DNA of 64,000 bases from Myroides oncorhynchi (GCF_020905415.1 NZ_JAJJMP010000001.1:2615501-2679500); one strand, 5' to 3'; positions 1 to 9,151 are shown, counted from the first letter of the stretch. Numbers and translations: made by a program. Notes: generated by a model from the letters alone, not told the origin.

Positions 1-2
1 AA

Positions 3-1463
3 GGGTTTATTCCTAATGAGGATCAGGGATTTGCGATGTTTGCTCTTTCGTTACCTCCGGGTTCTTCTATTGATAGAACTGCTAAAGTATTAAAAGAAGG
101 TGATGAGATTATGAGAAATCATCCAGCTATTAAGGCAGTAACTACTATCTCAGGGTTTAATATTTTAGGTAATGCAGCCAGTCCAGCTTATGGAATGGGG
201 TTCATCTCATTTAAAGATTTAAAAGACAGAGGAGATGTAAAAGATATAAATGAATTAATCGCACAGTTAAATAAAGACTTAGAAGTATTAAAAGAGGGTG
301 ATTTTTATGTGTTTGCTAACCCTACAGTACCAGGATTTGGAGACTTTGATGGATTAGAATTAGTAGTACAAGATAAAAGAGGGGGAAGTATAGATGATTT
401 CGCTAATGTGGTGAATCAGTTTAATAAGGATTTAAGTGAGACAAATGAGGTGTTAAGTGCATTCACGATGTTTAAAGCTGATTTCCCAATGTATAAAATA
501 GTAGTAGATCCTGTAAAAGCGAAGATGCACGGTGTAGATGTAAGTGATATGATGAGCGCAGTACAGTTATTCTATGGATCTGCACAGGTAAATGACTTTA
601 ACCGTTTCGGAAAACAGTTTAAGGTATTTGTACAAGGAGATTCACAGTTTAGAGCGGATGAAGAGTCGTTTAAGACAATCTATGTGACGGCTGGATCAGG
701 TGAGATGATACCAATTAGTTCATTAGCTCACTTAGAGAAAGTGTATGGACCTCAGGCTATCAGTAGACATAACTTGTTTAACTCTATCGCTGTCAATGGT
801 ATTATCAATCCAGGTACAAGTACTGGAGATGCAATGGCAGCTGTAGAGAAAGTGGCAGCAGAGAAATTACCTGCAGGATATGGAATTGAGTGGTTAGGAT
901 TAAGTAAGGAAGAGAAGAAATCAGGAGGACAGATGGCATTCATCTTTGGACTATCATTATTATTCATTTATTTTATTTTAGCGGCACAATATGAAAGTTA
1001 TATCTTACCATTAGTAGTATTATTATCATTACCAGTAGGTATTATGGGAGTATTTATAGCTATAGGTTCAGTGGGTATTGCAAATAATATTTATGTACAG
1101 GTGGGACTGATTATGCTGGTCGGCTTGCTGGCGAAGAATGCTATTCTGATAGTAGAGTTCGCAGTACAGAAACGCCAAGGAGGAATGAGTATCGTAGATG
1201 CAGCAGTAGAAGCATCACGCTTACGTCTTCGTCCTATCTTAATGACATCATTTGCGTTTGTAGCAGGTTTGATACCATTGATGTTTGTTCAAGGTTCTTC
1301 AGCACAAGGAAACCACTCTATTAGTATTGGTACTGCAGGAGGGATGATCTTTGGGGTTATATTGGGAATATTTGTTATCCCATTCCTTTATGTATTCTTC
1401 CAATATCTTCAAGAGAAAATTAGTGGGAAGGCACCAGAACAACCAGAAGTATTAGAAGACTAG
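3..1463 (+). CDS. RND multidrug efflux permease (AcrB/HAE1 family), 3' part
   Basis: This is the C-terminal part of an inner-membrane proton-driven RND exporter, which takes drugs or lipophilic compounds from the periplasm or inner leaflet to a TolC-like channel. The frame is open to the left edge and starts with GFIPNEDQGF, the conserved segment before the second periplasmic porter domain, so the first ATG in frame (36) is internal and about half the protein lies outside the window. Porter sequence runs to about residue 290 of the visible part. Transmembrane helices follow, including AQYESYILPL and LAKNAILIVEFA, the classic RND motif. The outer membrane partner gene starts 29 nt downstream. 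Family call is firm; substrate cannot be told. Confidence 0.95.
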   Translation, partial: GFIPNEDQGFAMFALSLPPGSSIDRTAKVLKEGDEIMRNHPAIKAVTTISGFNILGNAASPAYGMGFISFKDLKDRGDVKDINELIAQLNKDLEVLKEGDFYVFANPTVPGFGDFDGLELVVQDKRGGSIDDFANVVNQFNKDLSETNEVLSAFTMFKADFPMYKIVVDPVKAKMHGVDVSDMMSAVQLFYGSAQVNDFNRFGKQFKVFVQGDSQFRADEESFKTIYVTAGSGEMIPISSLAHLEKVYGPQAISRHNLFNSIAVNGIINPGTSTGDAMAAVEKVAAEKLPAGYGIEWLGLSKEEKKSGGQMAFIFGLSLLFIYFILAAQYESYILPLVVLLSLPVGIMGVFIAIGSVGIANNIYVQVGLIMLVGLLAKNAILIVEFAVQKRQGGMSIVDAAVEASRLRLRPILMTSFAFVAGLIPLMFVQGSSAQGNHSISIGTAGGMIFGVILGIFVIPFLYVFFQYLQEKISGKAPEQPEVLED

Positions 1464-1492
1464 TATTTCAACAGACTATAATTAATTAGAGA

Positions 1493-2884
1493 ATGAGAAA
1501 AGTAGTATATATAGTAATAGGTTCAATGTTATTCACTGCATGTAAAGTAGGGAAAAACTATGAAAGACCATCTGTAGAAACACCAAAGCAGTTTTATAGT
1601 GAAACTGCTTCGGATACTATAGCTAATGATTTGGCACAGTTAGGATATGAGCAATTCTTTAAAAATGAAGAGTTGACTGGATTAATCACAATTGCGTTAG
1701 AGCGAAATACTGATTTGCAATTAGCAATAAAGAATATAGAGCAAACAAAATTGTTATTCACTCAATCTAAGATGGCTTTATTACCTCAATTGTCAATGAA
1801 TGTTGGGGCTAGTAGAACAGAGTCTTCTAAGAATAGCTATTTAGCTGCCAATGATGCAGGGCGTATTAACGATGATTTTAATGCAAGACTTGATTTATCA
1901 TGGGAAGCAGATATATGGGGGAAGATTAGAAGAGAGAAAGAGGCTGCTCTAGCAACTCTAATGCAGACAGAAGAAGTAAAACGCGCTGTGCAAAATAGAT
2001 TAGTAGCTGAAGTAGCGACTAGTTATATCAACTTGCTAATGTTAGATGAACAACATAAGATAGCTAAAGAAGGAATTGTCTTACGAGAGAATACTTATTC
2101 TCTAACAAAGAAGATGTTCGAAGTTGGTAATGAGACTATCGTAGCTGTACAACAAGCAGAAGCACAATGGTTAGAATCTAAAGAGCTTTTGCCACAGATA
2201 GAACAGGAGATAGCTCTACAAGAAAGTGGATTGAATTTGCTTTTAAATAAGTACCCGCAGGCGATCTCTCGCTCTGTTGTAATAAGTGATTTAAATTTCA
2301 TTACGGATTTAAATACAGGAGTACCTGCGGATTTTTTAAGTAATCGTCCTGATGTACAGATAGCAGAGTATGCTCTAAAGGCTGCTAATGCTAAAGTAGG
2401 TGCTGCCCAGGGGCAGATGTATCCTAGCTTAGTTATCTCTGCACAAGGAGGGTTTAATGCTTTTGAAGTATCTAATTGGTTTAGTGCACCAGCATCTTTA
2501 TTTGGTATGGTAGCAGGTGGATTAACACAACCGTTATTTAATCAAAAGAAATTAAAGACTGCTTATGAGATAGCTGTTTTAGAAAGAGAAAAAGCAGGTA
2601 TTGACTTTAAGAATAAAGTAGTAGTAGGATTTACAGATGTACATAATGCATTGGTAAAAATAGATAAGATTTCTCAAAAAGAAGAAGTAATGCAAAAGAG
2701 AGTGGATATATTGAACACTTCTCTTACCAATACTAAATTTATGTTTGAGATGGATAAGGCATCTTACTTAGAGGTTGTTAATGCACAAGGTCTAGCATTG
2801 CAAGGTAATTTAAACTTTGCAGAGTTAAAGAGAGATTATTTAGCATCTCTAGTTGACTTGTATAGAGCTTTAGGAGGACATTAA
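1493..2884 (+). CDS. Outer membrane efflux lipoprotein (TolC/OprM/NodT family)
   Basis: This is the outer membrane channel of the tripartite RND pump. The N-terminus has a short hydrophobic stretch ending in the lipobox FTAC (Cys17), so it should be a lipid-anchored OprM-type protein. It has two internal repeats of long helical segments typical of OEP domains, with WEADIWGKIRR near residue 140 and SNRPDVQIAEYAL near residue 280. The second is a hallmark of this family. Length (463 aa) is normal. It lies 29 nt behind the permease and is followed by a strong terminator, so it is the last gene of the pump operon. The membrane fusion subunit is probably upstream of the window. Confidence 0.95.
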   Translation: MRKVVYIVIGSMLFTACKVGKNYERPSVETPKQFYSETASDTIANDLAQLGYEQFFKNEELTGLITIALERNTDLQLAIKNIEQTKLLFTQSKMALLPQLSMNVGASRTESSKNSYLAANDAGRINDDFNARLDLSWEADIWGKIRREKEAALATLMQTEEVKRAVQNRLVAEVATSYINLLMLDEQHKIAKEGIVLRENTYSLTKKMFEVGNETIVAVQQAEAQWLESKELLPQIEQEIALQESGLNLLLNKYPQAISRSVVISDLNFITDLNTGVPADFLSNRPDVQIAEYALKAANAKVGAAQGQMYPSLVISAQGGFNAFEVSNWFSAPASLFGMVAGGLTQPLFNQKKLKTAYEIAVLEREKAGIDFKNKVVVGFTDVHNALVKIDKISQKEEVMQKRVDILNTSLTNTKFMFEMDKASYLEVVNAQGLALQGNLNFAELKRDYLASLVDLYRALGGH

Positions 2885-2914
2885 TACTATAAGTAGATTT
2901 TTGATTGAGGATTA

Positions 2915-2946
2915 AACCAATATTGTTCGCAATATTGGTTTTTTTT
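2915..2946 (+). terminator. Rho-independent terminator of the RND pump operon
   Basis: A perfect 11-bp stem (2915-2925 with 2930-2940) around a TTCG tetraloop is followed by a run of T. It ends the efflux operon. Confidence 0.9.
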
Positions 2947-3000
2947 GTATAGTAGGGTGTGTTTGGTTTGTTTTTTTTTCTGTCCTTTGCATCAGTTAGT

Positions 3001-3008
3001 TATCTTTG
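3001..3008 (+). promoter_or_regulatory. Bacteroidota minus-7 promoter element
   Basis: TATCTTTG fits the TAnnTTTG minus-7 consensus of the Bacteroidota primary sigma factor. It lies 18 nt before the ATG of the fusion-like protein and just after the pump terminator. No clear TTG minus-33 element was found at the usual spacing. Confidence 0.5.
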
Positions 3009-3026
3009 TAACGACAAGAATGATAT

Positions 3027-4187
3027 ATGAATAATAAAAGTGTTAAAATACAGCAAGTTGTAATGACTGTACTAAGTGTGGCTTTCTTAGTAGGGGTGGG
3101 GTATTATGGTAATAAGAATAAACACAACGAAGGAGGAGAATCAACTGAAGTAGCCGAAGTAGAAAAGGTAGCTGATCATCATATTGAAGAGCAAGTAGCA
3201 GAAAGTGAAGTACTGTCTGAAGAAGCTAAAGAAGAGGAGAAAATAGAAGTGTTAGCACCATCAGTCTTAGTGTTAAATAGTAAATACCATACTTATACTA
3301 GAGAATATGTTGCAAAAGTGAAGATGAAATATCATACACCTGTTAAGGAGACTCTCGAAGGACGTGTAGTATCTGTACTGGCTAAGGAAGGACAATTAGT
3401 CTCTGATGGTCAAGTGATGTATGAAGTAGAAGTAGGTAATCTACAAATATCTAAGAAAGAAAAAGACAGAGAGCTTAGTGAATATAAGAGCCTAAAGAAA
3501 GATATAGAACGCGCTGAGAATAAAATGCAAAAGTTAGCAAGAAAGGATACTGTGGCATTCTTAAAACAACGTCAGTTAGTTGAAGATATGCGTGTAGAGC
3601 TAAAGACGCTTAATGAGAGTATTAATGGAGGGGATAAGAAGTATACAAGATATTCTATAAAGGCAGAGCGCGAAGGTATTGTGAGAAACTTAAGTATAAA
3701 AGTAGGTGATATGTTGTCTGCTAATGATAAGAATACGCTATATAGCCTAGTGGGATATGATGTTTACTTTGATGTTCCTACAAGCGAATTGCCTCAATGG
3801 AAAAGAGGATTGTCTACTGATAATGCCAATACTGTAGTGAGTTCTTTTGAAGGGATAGGAGGACAGCGTATTGCGTTTAAACTGAATTTTAAAGGAGATA
3901 GTGAGATTGTCTTTATTGATAGATCAACTCAGGTGTTAGAAAACCTTAGATTTAAGGAGGATGGCAGTATAGATAATAAGATTATTTTATCTATTGTGTA
4001 TAAAGATGTTATAGAGATACCGATGTCTGCTATAAATACCGATGCAGAGGGTAAGCAAGATATTACTGTACTAAACACAGCAGGAGAGAATATGACGAGA
4101 AGTATTAATCCTATTCGCAAGTATGCATCTTACGTATTAGTAAGTGATAGTACATTAGAAGGGGTGTCTATTCGAAATAATAAATAA
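3027..4187 (+). CDS. Membrane fusion (HlyD/RND adaptor)-like protein
   Basis: This single-pass membrane protein has the architecture of an HlyD/AcrA-type adaptor. A transmembrane helix lies at about residues 9-26, followed by a long acidic linker (about 30-80, rich in E and K). Then come the first half of a biotinyl-lipoyl hairpin (GRVVSVLAKEGQLVSDGQVM, about 110-130), a helical coiled coil (about 145-200) and the second lipoyl half (EGIVRNLSIKVGDMLS, about 213-228) with beta barrel sequence beyond. The order lipoyl-half, coiled coil, lipoyl-half is diagnostic. It has its own promoter and terminator and no transporter beside it, so the pump it serves is unknown. The unusually long acidic linker is odd for this family. 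Confidence 0.7.
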   Translation: MNNKSVKIQQVVMTVLSVAFLVGVGYYGNKNKHNEGGESTEVAEVEKVADHHIEEQVAESEVLSEEAKEEEKIEVLAPSVLVLNSKYHTYTREYVAKVKMKYHTPVKETLEGRVVSVLAKEGQLVSDGQVMYEVEVGNLQISKKEKDRELSEYKSLKKDIERAENKMQKLARKDTVAFLKQRQLVEDMRVELKTLNESINGGDKKYTRYSIKAEREGIVRNLSIKVGDMLSANDKNTLYSLVGYDVYFDVPTSELPQWKRGLSTDNANTVVSSFEGIGGQRIAFKLNFKGDSEIVFIDRSTQVLENLRFKEDGSIDNKIILSIVYKDVIEIPMSAINTDAEGKQDITVLNTAGENMTRSINPIRKYASYVLVSDSTLEGVSIRNNK

Positions 4188-4203
4188 GCTTTTAAGCATA
4201 AAT

Positions 4204-4234
4204 AAAACGAGTCGCTATTAACGACTCGTTTTTT
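4204..4234 (+). terminator. Rho-independent terminator
   Basis: An 11-bp inverted repeat (4204-4214 with 4222-4232) around a 7-nt loop is followed by T residues. It ends the fusion-like gene. A-tracts on the other side could also serve the minus-strand operon that ends at 4339. Confidence 0.85.
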
Positions 4235-4338
4235 GTTTTATGCTTTTTAGTAAGTGATGTTTTTAAAACAAAAAACTGTAATTAGAATACAATAGCTTCG
4301 CTAATTTTGATTATATTATTCAATAAACAAATCAATTA

Positions 4339-5232
4339 TTATTCTTGTATTGTTAAGCTGATTGAATTAACCTCTTTGGCAATTATCTCCATTTTTTGCA
4401 AGTCTGTTAATTTACTGAACTTAAGTTTTTCCATTTCGAAGTTGCGTATTGTTGCCTCATCTATTTTATTACTAATTCCGTTTATTAATGAAGTGGCAGA
4501 ATCATAACACGTAGTATTTGTTTCTACAAATTGTAAATAATACAAAGCTTTATTATAGTTCCTTTTTGCTTCTTCGTTAAGAGCCTTTTGTACCATTGCT
4601 CTACAACTTTCTTCTTTTGAGTCTAAAAAAATCTTAGTTATTATTTGTTCAGATTCTTTGTAACAAGAAGTAGTTTCAGGTACATAGCTAAGATAATTAA
4701 AGGCTTTTAAGTATTCTTTTCGCTCTATATTTACTTTAACTGTATTGAGTACAGTAGAGCAATTTGATTCATAGAATGTTACAATATTTTGATTACTTTG
4801 TTCAAAGAAAGTCTTTATCTTTTTTTCTTTTCTAAACTGTATTAAGGCTTTATCAATTGCCTCAGAGTTATCCTCTGCAGTGATGATGTAAGAATGTCTA
4901 AATCGGTTAAATATAGACCTATCATCTTTACCTTGTGAGGTTAACCCTATTTCTAGTTTAATGACTTTAACGACTTGTACCTCTCCAGCAGTTTGTTCAC
5001 TAATAATAGTAATTGAAGGAATAATGACAAAAGGACTTTGATTTGAAAAAAGAGAACCTCCTGTATAGTTTTGTTTGAGAATCTCATTTAGATCTTCAAG
5101 CTGTGATTTACTAGCTACTTGTTTTTTAGCTGGCTCTTCTATTATATAATTAGCTTGGTACTCCTTATTTTGTCCCAATGTAACAATTGACCAAAAAAGG
5201 AAAAAGAGTAAAGTATGTACTTTGTATTTCAT
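4339..5232 (-). CDS. Secreted helical-repeat protein, last gene of CsgG/LPP20 operon
   Basis: I do not recognise a named family. A Sec signal peptide covers about residues 1-20 (cleavage likely after LGQ), so it is exported. The mature part holds two copies of a pattern of the form YxKAxxYLxxVxxxxxCY, at about 178-195 and 230-245, which looks like short TPR-like helical pairs, each with a Cys. The start codon lies 2 nt after the stop of the DUF6175 gene, so the four minus-strand genes from 7550 to 4339 are one translationally tight operon. It may be a periplasmic scaffold for its neighbours; that is inference from context only. Confidence 0.75.
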   Translation of the reverse strand: MKYKVHTLLFFLFWSIVTLGQNKEYQANYIIEEPAKKQVASKSQLEDLNEILKQNYTGGSLFSNQSPFVIIPSITIISEQTAGEVQVVKVIKLEIGLTSQGKDDRSIFNRFRHSYIITAEDNSEAIDKALIQFRKEKKIKTFFEQSNQNIVTFYESNCSTVLNTVKVNIERKEYLKAFNYLSYVPETTSCYKESEQIITKIFLDSKEESCRAMVQKALNEEAKRNYNKALYYLQFVETNTTCYDSATSLINGISNKIDEATIRNFEMEKLKFSKLTDLQKMEIIAKEVNSISLTIQE

Positions 5233-5234
5233 TT

Positions 5235-6155
5235 TTATTGTTTAATAGTTACATACATTTTTTGACCGTGTATATTTCTTGTAGCTTGTACTCCTTTAGA
5301 ACGAAGATATCTTATTACTTCTGTAGCGAAGCGATTTAGATTGTATGGTTTATTGGTATCTTGATCATAAAGAGGTATTCTTACCTCGTCAAAAAGCATT
5401 TTATTATCTAAAATACCTGATAAATTAGCTCTTCCTTTATAAGCATTTGTTGCTATCCAATCTTCTATTAATTCGTTTAGATATTCACCTGATGCTAGAG
5501 CACTGTCAAAGTCGATTGTCGCATTTTCATCTAGATTAAACTCTACTGTAGTAGCTCTACCGATCTCACGTATTTCATCTGTTTTAACCATTAATGTATT
5601 TAGAAATTCTTCTTGAATACGTTCAAAAGCCTTTGATATTAATTTCTCGTAGTCATTACTTACAAATTTACTAGTACCAGTCTTATTAGAAAAACTGGCA
5701 CCTGTATGAGTTTCAAAAGCTGTAAGGTTTAATACTGTATTAGTACCTGTCTGATCTGTTGTTACTTGAACATCTACTTGGACATAGAAATCGGCACCTG
5801 ATGTAGTTAATAGATCAGATTTAAAGCTAGATTGCCTATCTGTTGTGAATGCAGCATTAGCTTGTGCAGCTCTAAGGTTAGCTACAAAGTCAACGGTAGA
5901 CCATCCACGCTGGTCAAAAGCTTCTTTTACTTTAGAAACAGCTGTTCTTATATAAGGGTTATCATCTAAAACAGTTCTAATATCTTCATTTTGTTTGTTA
6001 TAGGGTATAACCATTATTTTAGCAGCAGCTCTAACTGACTCTTCACTTCTAGTACCTGCGATAGTAGGTGCTTGTGAGAAGGCGTATTCGCTACTAACAA
6101 AGACCATCAGCATAAGTATTAATAGAGATAGATATTTACTTTTCGTATTTGGCAT
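5235..6155 (-). CDS. DUF6175-like secreted protein
   Basis: Signal peptide at about residues 1-27 (AFSQ), followed by a region I recognise as DUF6175-like. Typical text is KIMVIPYNKQ, the repeated use of FDQRGWSTVDF, and a middle domain of the CsgG/TolB N-terminal type that binds no known ligand. The ATG overlaps the stop of the upstream lipoprotein gene by one base (TAATG), which implies coupled translation. The function of the family is unknown. Its neighbours, a CsgG-like and an LPP20-like protein, suggest an outer membrane or periplasmic complex. The family call is from memory, without a profile search. Confidence 0.65.
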   Translation of the reverse strand: MPNTKSKYLSLLILMLMVFVSSEYAFSQAPTIAGTRSEESVRAAAKIMVIPYNKQNEDIRTVLDDNPYIRTAVSKVKEAFDQRGWSTVDFVANLRAAQANAAFTTDRQSSFKSDLLTTSGADFYVQVDVQVTTDQTGTNTVLNLTAFETHTGASFSNKTGTSKFVSNDYEKLISKAFERIQEEFLNTLMVKTDEIREIGRATTVEFNLDENATIDFDSALASGEYLNELIEDWIATNAYKGRANLSGILDNKMLFDEVRIPLYDQDTNKPYNLNRFATEVIRYLRSKGVQATRNIHGQKMYVTIKQ

Positions 6156-6631
6156 TAGAACCCTATTTTATTGATTATTTTATTATCTTCTAATTCTTTT
6201 CTCAACATATTATAGTTTAAGGTAAATACAGAAACAGCACTTACACAATTGCTTTTTTGTGCACAGTCATAAAAATCACTCTTAGAGTCAGTCACAAAAC
6301 GCTGGTATCCACTACTCCAGAATTTATCAAAGAAAGCTTTGTGTTTACTTTCAACAGCAATACCCTGGCGAATAATAGGATTTTTAAAGTCAGTACCAAC
6401 AAATCCAAAGTATAAGAGTTGTTGAATTGCTTTTTTATGAGCAAGTTTTACAGCATCTTCTTTAGACTTTCCTTTTTTGCCGTCCACTTCATCTCCAATA
6501 CCTCTTAGAGTAAGAGAGCCTTGTGTAGTATGGTTAACTAACTGTGAATCTGAATATGGGCTGTACATTTTTTTTGCACAACTACCTAATAACAATGATA
6601 CTATTGCTATTGTAAAATAAATTTTTCTCAT
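6155..6631 (-). CDS. LPP20-like lipoprotein
   Basis: This small lipoprotein has lipobox LGSC (Cys18) and an LPP20-like fold signature: a charged segment GKSKEDAVKLAHKKAI in a helix followed by a strand-rich part. LPP20/FlgT-N-type domains are known from the Helicobacter lipoprotein and from the flagellar outer ring protein FlgT, where they sit with CsgG-like domains. Here a CsgG-like protein is encoded directly upstream, 19 nt away, which supports the call. Cys127 and Cys133 near the C-terminus could form a disulfide. It should sit in the inner leaflet of the outer membrane. The exact role is not known. Confidence 0.65.
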   Translation of the reverse strand: MRKIYFTIAIVSLLLGSCAKKMYSPYSDSQLVNHTTQGSLTLRGIGDEVDGKKGKSKEDAVKLAHKKAIQQLLYFGFVGTDFKNPIIRQGIAVESKHKAFFDKFWSSGYQRFVTDSKSDFYDCAQKSNCVSAVSVFTLNYNMLRKELEDNKIINKIGF

Positions 6632-6650
6632 AGGTTTAAAATATTAAGGG

Positions 6651-7550
6651 TTATCTTGTTATAACTTTAAAAAGAGCATTATTGTCACGGAGTTTTTTAA
6701 ATGTTTTTTCTGAGTTTAGGATTATTCCATCAGCGAAATAAGGATCTTCTACCTTGATGATACAACCAGTTGCTATTTTTTGAGTTCGTTGTACATTACG
6801 CTCTCCTATTGTTACTTCTGTAATGTTCATTATATCTATCATTTGACCAGGAAGAAGACCTACATTACTTCCAGCAGATATTGTTAACGCATTTTTGTTT
6901 TTACCATCCCAGTTTGTAATATCTAAGGTCAATGGGAAGTGTTTTGTAGTGAATGCTTTTACATTATCACTAAGACGTTCTAAAGCTATAATAAAAGCAT
7001 CTTCTTGATGTTTTTGTACTTTCTGTAGTCTATCTTGGCGTGCATCAAACTCTTTTAGTTCTTTTTTTTGGATACATTTAGACCTAGCATCTTGAACTGT
7101 TTTTTCAGGATTGATATATTCACTGTTTATATTTGATGTAGCTAATATTTCGCCTGTAGACACATCTAAAACTTTTATTTGTACCTGTAACATTGTTTCC
7201 CAATCTTTCTTGTTGTTAGTATGTCTAACCCCTAATATACTTGGCGAGATAAGATAACTTGCCCCTTTGCTAATACCATCTGTAATGACATCATTACTGT
7301 CCATAAAAGATTCGGTTCTTTGAAGTTTCTTTTCTACCTCTATTTCTGCTAATTTATCTCTGTCTACTACTGTAAATTTTTTAGCTTCCACAAAGGAATT
7401 TAATATTGACTCTTGTATGATTCTAGCATTAGAGGTAGAGATTGTTTCAGAGTCATAAGTAATTGGAATAAATGCTACGCTTATTTTGTTTTGAGCTAGT
7501 GTTTGTATACAAGTTAAGATCAAAAACAATAAGGTTACAGTTGTTTTCAT
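6651..7550 (-). CDS. CsgG/HfaB-type envelope protein
   Basis: First gene of the four-gene minus-strand envelope operon. It has a Sec signal peptide (about 1-19, cleavage after LAQ) and no lipobox Cys, unlike true CsgG. The N-terminal half follows the CsgG pattern: VAFIPITYDS, then a helix, FTVVDRDKLAEI, a polar linker, GASYLISPSILGV and LDVSTGEILAT. CsgG of curli systems is a secretion channel, but shorter relatives act as structural or regulatory outer membrane factors. No curlin genes are nearby, so amyloid export should not be assumed. The C-terminal 100 residues look like a beta-rich domain with a GQMIDIMN segment. The operon faces two TPR-LuxR regulators across a spacer with a palindrome. 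Confidence 0.7.
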   Translation of the reverse strand: MKTTVTLLFLILTCIQTLAQNKISVAFIPITYDSETISTSNARIIQESILNSFVEAKKFTVVDRDKLAEIEVEKKLQRTESFMDSNDVITDGISKGASYLISPSILGVRHTNNKKDWETMLQVQIKVLDVSTGEILATSNINSEYINPEKTVQDARSKCIQKKELKEFDARQDRLQKVQKHQEDAFIIALERLSDNVKAFTTKHFPLTLDITNWDGKNKNALTISAGSNVGLLPGQMIDIMNITEVTIGERNVQRTQKIATGCIIKVEDPYFADGIILNSEKTFKKLRDNNALFKVITR

Positions 7551-7619
7551 ATTGATTTATTTAAAAGATTTGCTGTTTGCAAAACTCGCTAACAGTTATG
7601 CTAAAACAAGTTTTCAAGT

Positions 7620-7682
7620 AGGTAGTTAAAGGGTAGTTCTTTATTTGATACGCTTTTGGAGAATGACTACCCACGGGTAGTC
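7620..7682. promoter_or_regulatory. Operator-like cluster of GGGTAGT half-sites with perfect palindrome
   Basis: GACTACCC and GGGTAGTC form a perfect palindrome with a 2-nt spacer (7665-7682). Two further half-sites in direct orientation, GGTAGTT at 7621 and GGGTAGTT at 7631, lie just beside it. The cluster sits in the divergent spacer between the CsgG-like operon (start 7550) and the TPR-LuxR regulators (start 7935). The rest of the 384-bp spacer shows only AT-rich sequence and promoter-like elements. Confidence 0.5.
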
Positions 7683-7902
7683 TGTTATTTATCTATTTGA
7701 AGTTTAATTAGTTGTTTTCGATTAAAGTAATTGCTTGCTCTATTTGATAAAGAATGGTATTACTCTATGGATATGAATAATGTGTATACAACTCGGTGTT
7801 TTAAGCTCATATTTTCTAATAATGAAGACAGATATCTTACGTATAATTATATAATGTGAACTTTTGTTGTTGTTAATCGTAGTTTTCTTGTTTGTAATTA
7901 TA

Positions 7903-7910
7903 TATTTTTG
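7903..7910 (+). promoter_or_regulatory. Minus-7 promoter element for the TPR-LuxR pair
   Basis: TATTTTTG matches TAnnTTTG, 24 nt before the ATG at 7935. A TTG at 7888-7890 is closer than the usual spacing, so the minus-33 element is uncertain. The element includes the TTG at 7908 that an open-frame search might take as a start. Confidence 0.4.
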
Positions 7911-7934
7911 CCCGAGTTAATTTGTATTACAGTT

Positions 7935-9149
7935 ATGTCAACTAATTTGTTGTTTAGAATAGTTGGATCTATTTTTCTTTTCTGCTGTATAGGAAAGTGC
8001 TTTTCCCAATCTTATAATTTTGAAGAAATATCTAAAGATGTTACCTCGTTTAATAATGTAGGTAAATATGATGATACCATTATCTTATTAGAAGAAGTTA
8101 TCGCTAATGAGAAAGCTACTGCAGATGAGAAGTATCAAGCTTATTTTTTGAAATATATTACTTATAAGCGTTTGTTTAGTTACGATAAAGCTCAAGCAAA
8201 TTTAGAATTGGCATTCCAAGAAGGACTTAAAAGTAATCAAAATAGAGAACAGATTAAGGCAAAAGTAAAACTGGAAAGGCTCTTTGTGGCTTTTGATCTA
8301 TTAAAATTTGATGAAGTTATAAGTGTGTTAGATGATATTACAGAACAGGACTTAAGGTATATATCGCCTAATACACATGCTTTTTATTTAGCTGTGTTAG
8401 CAGTAATGCAGAGTAAAGCAATGAATTTTAGTAAGGCGATAGAGTACTTAGATGAAGCTATAATACTATTAGAGGAGAATAAGCCAGAAGATCTTCCATT
8501 AATGTATCGTAAGAAGATAGATATATATAGGCAAATGAATCAATATGACAAAGCTTTAGAGAGTTTTGATCAGGGGCTTTATTATGCTAAGAAGTATAAT
8601 ATGGATATTTATATTTTAAACATGTATTACGACTTGGCTTATTTTTATAATCAAATTCAGGATTATGATAATGCGATAATAACTCAAGAAATATGTAACT
8701 TGCTTGCAAAACAGTATGATGAAAGAACAGTTATAGGGCGCTTAAATGTGTTAGAAAAGGAATTGTATGCTAATCGTATAGAAAGTGAGAAACATGAAGA
8801 TTTGCTCTCTATTGCGTTACTTGTAGTCATTTCTCTTTTAGTTATAGCGATATTGTATTTGCTGTATAAGTATACCCTTAAGACTAAACAGCGAAAAGAG
8901 ACTTTAGAATCCAAGAACGATGAATTAAGAGTTAATATAATGTCTTTATTGTCTGAATCTAATCAACAACCACATAACGATCCAATATTACAATTAACTG
9001 AGCGTCAATCTGATATTGTCAAATTGGTTAAAGAAGGCAAAACGAATAAGGAGATAGGAGACAAGATACATATCTCAGAAAATACAGTCAAGTATCATTT
9101 AAAAAATATTTATAAAGTGTTAAGTGTCAACAGTAGAGAAGAACTTTAG
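7935..9149 (+). CDS. Membrane TPR-LuxR transcription regulator (first of pair)
   Basis: This is a one-component regulator of a type common in Bacteroidota. An N-terminal signal-type helix (about 5-24) is followed by TPR-like helical repeats in the periplasm (about 35-270), a transmembrane helix (about 290-312, ISLLVIAILYLLYKY) and a coiled coil. The C-terminal LuxR-type HTH has LTERQSDIVKLVKEGKTNKE and ISENTVKYHLKNIY. ATG at 7935 is chosen over the upstream TTG at 7908 because it puts the hydrophobic segment at the N-terminus and follows a minus-7 element. The HTH ends abruptly at SREEL, a few residues shorter than usual. The paralog follows 2 nt later. The likely target is the divergent CsgG-like operon or itself. 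Confidence 0.8.
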   Translation: MSTNLLFRIVGSIFLFCCIGKCFSQSYNFEEISKDVTSFNNVGKYDDTIILLEEVIANEKATADEKYQAYFLKYITYKRLFSYDKAQANLELAFQEGLKSNQNREQIKAKVKLERLFVAFDLLKFDEVISVLDDITEQDLRYISPNTHAFYLAVLAVMQSKAMNFSKAIEYLDEAIILLEENKPEDLPLMYRKKIDIYRQMNQYDKALESFDQGLYYAKKYNMDIYILNMYYDLAYFYNQIQDYDNAIITQEICNLLAKQYDERTVIGRLNVLEKELYANRIESEKHEDLLSIALLVVISLLVIAILYLLYKYTLKTKQRKETLESKNDELRVNIMSLLSESNQQPHNDPILQLTERQSDIVKLVKEGKTNKEIGDKIHISENTVKYHLKNIYKVLSVNSREEL

Positions 9150-9151
9150 TT

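Noticed and set aside
4307..4507. 66-codon open frame on the plus strand at the end of the CsgG-like operon
   Set aside because: Antisense to the well-supported gene at 4339-5232.
6651..7550. Curli secretion system because of the CsgG-like gene
   Set aside because: No curlin, CsgE, CsgF or lipid anchor; the fold alone does not show amyloid export.
7908..7934. TTG start for the first TPR-LuxR gene
   Set aside because: It lies in the minus-7 element and puts nine polar residues before the signal segment; ATG 7935 is better.
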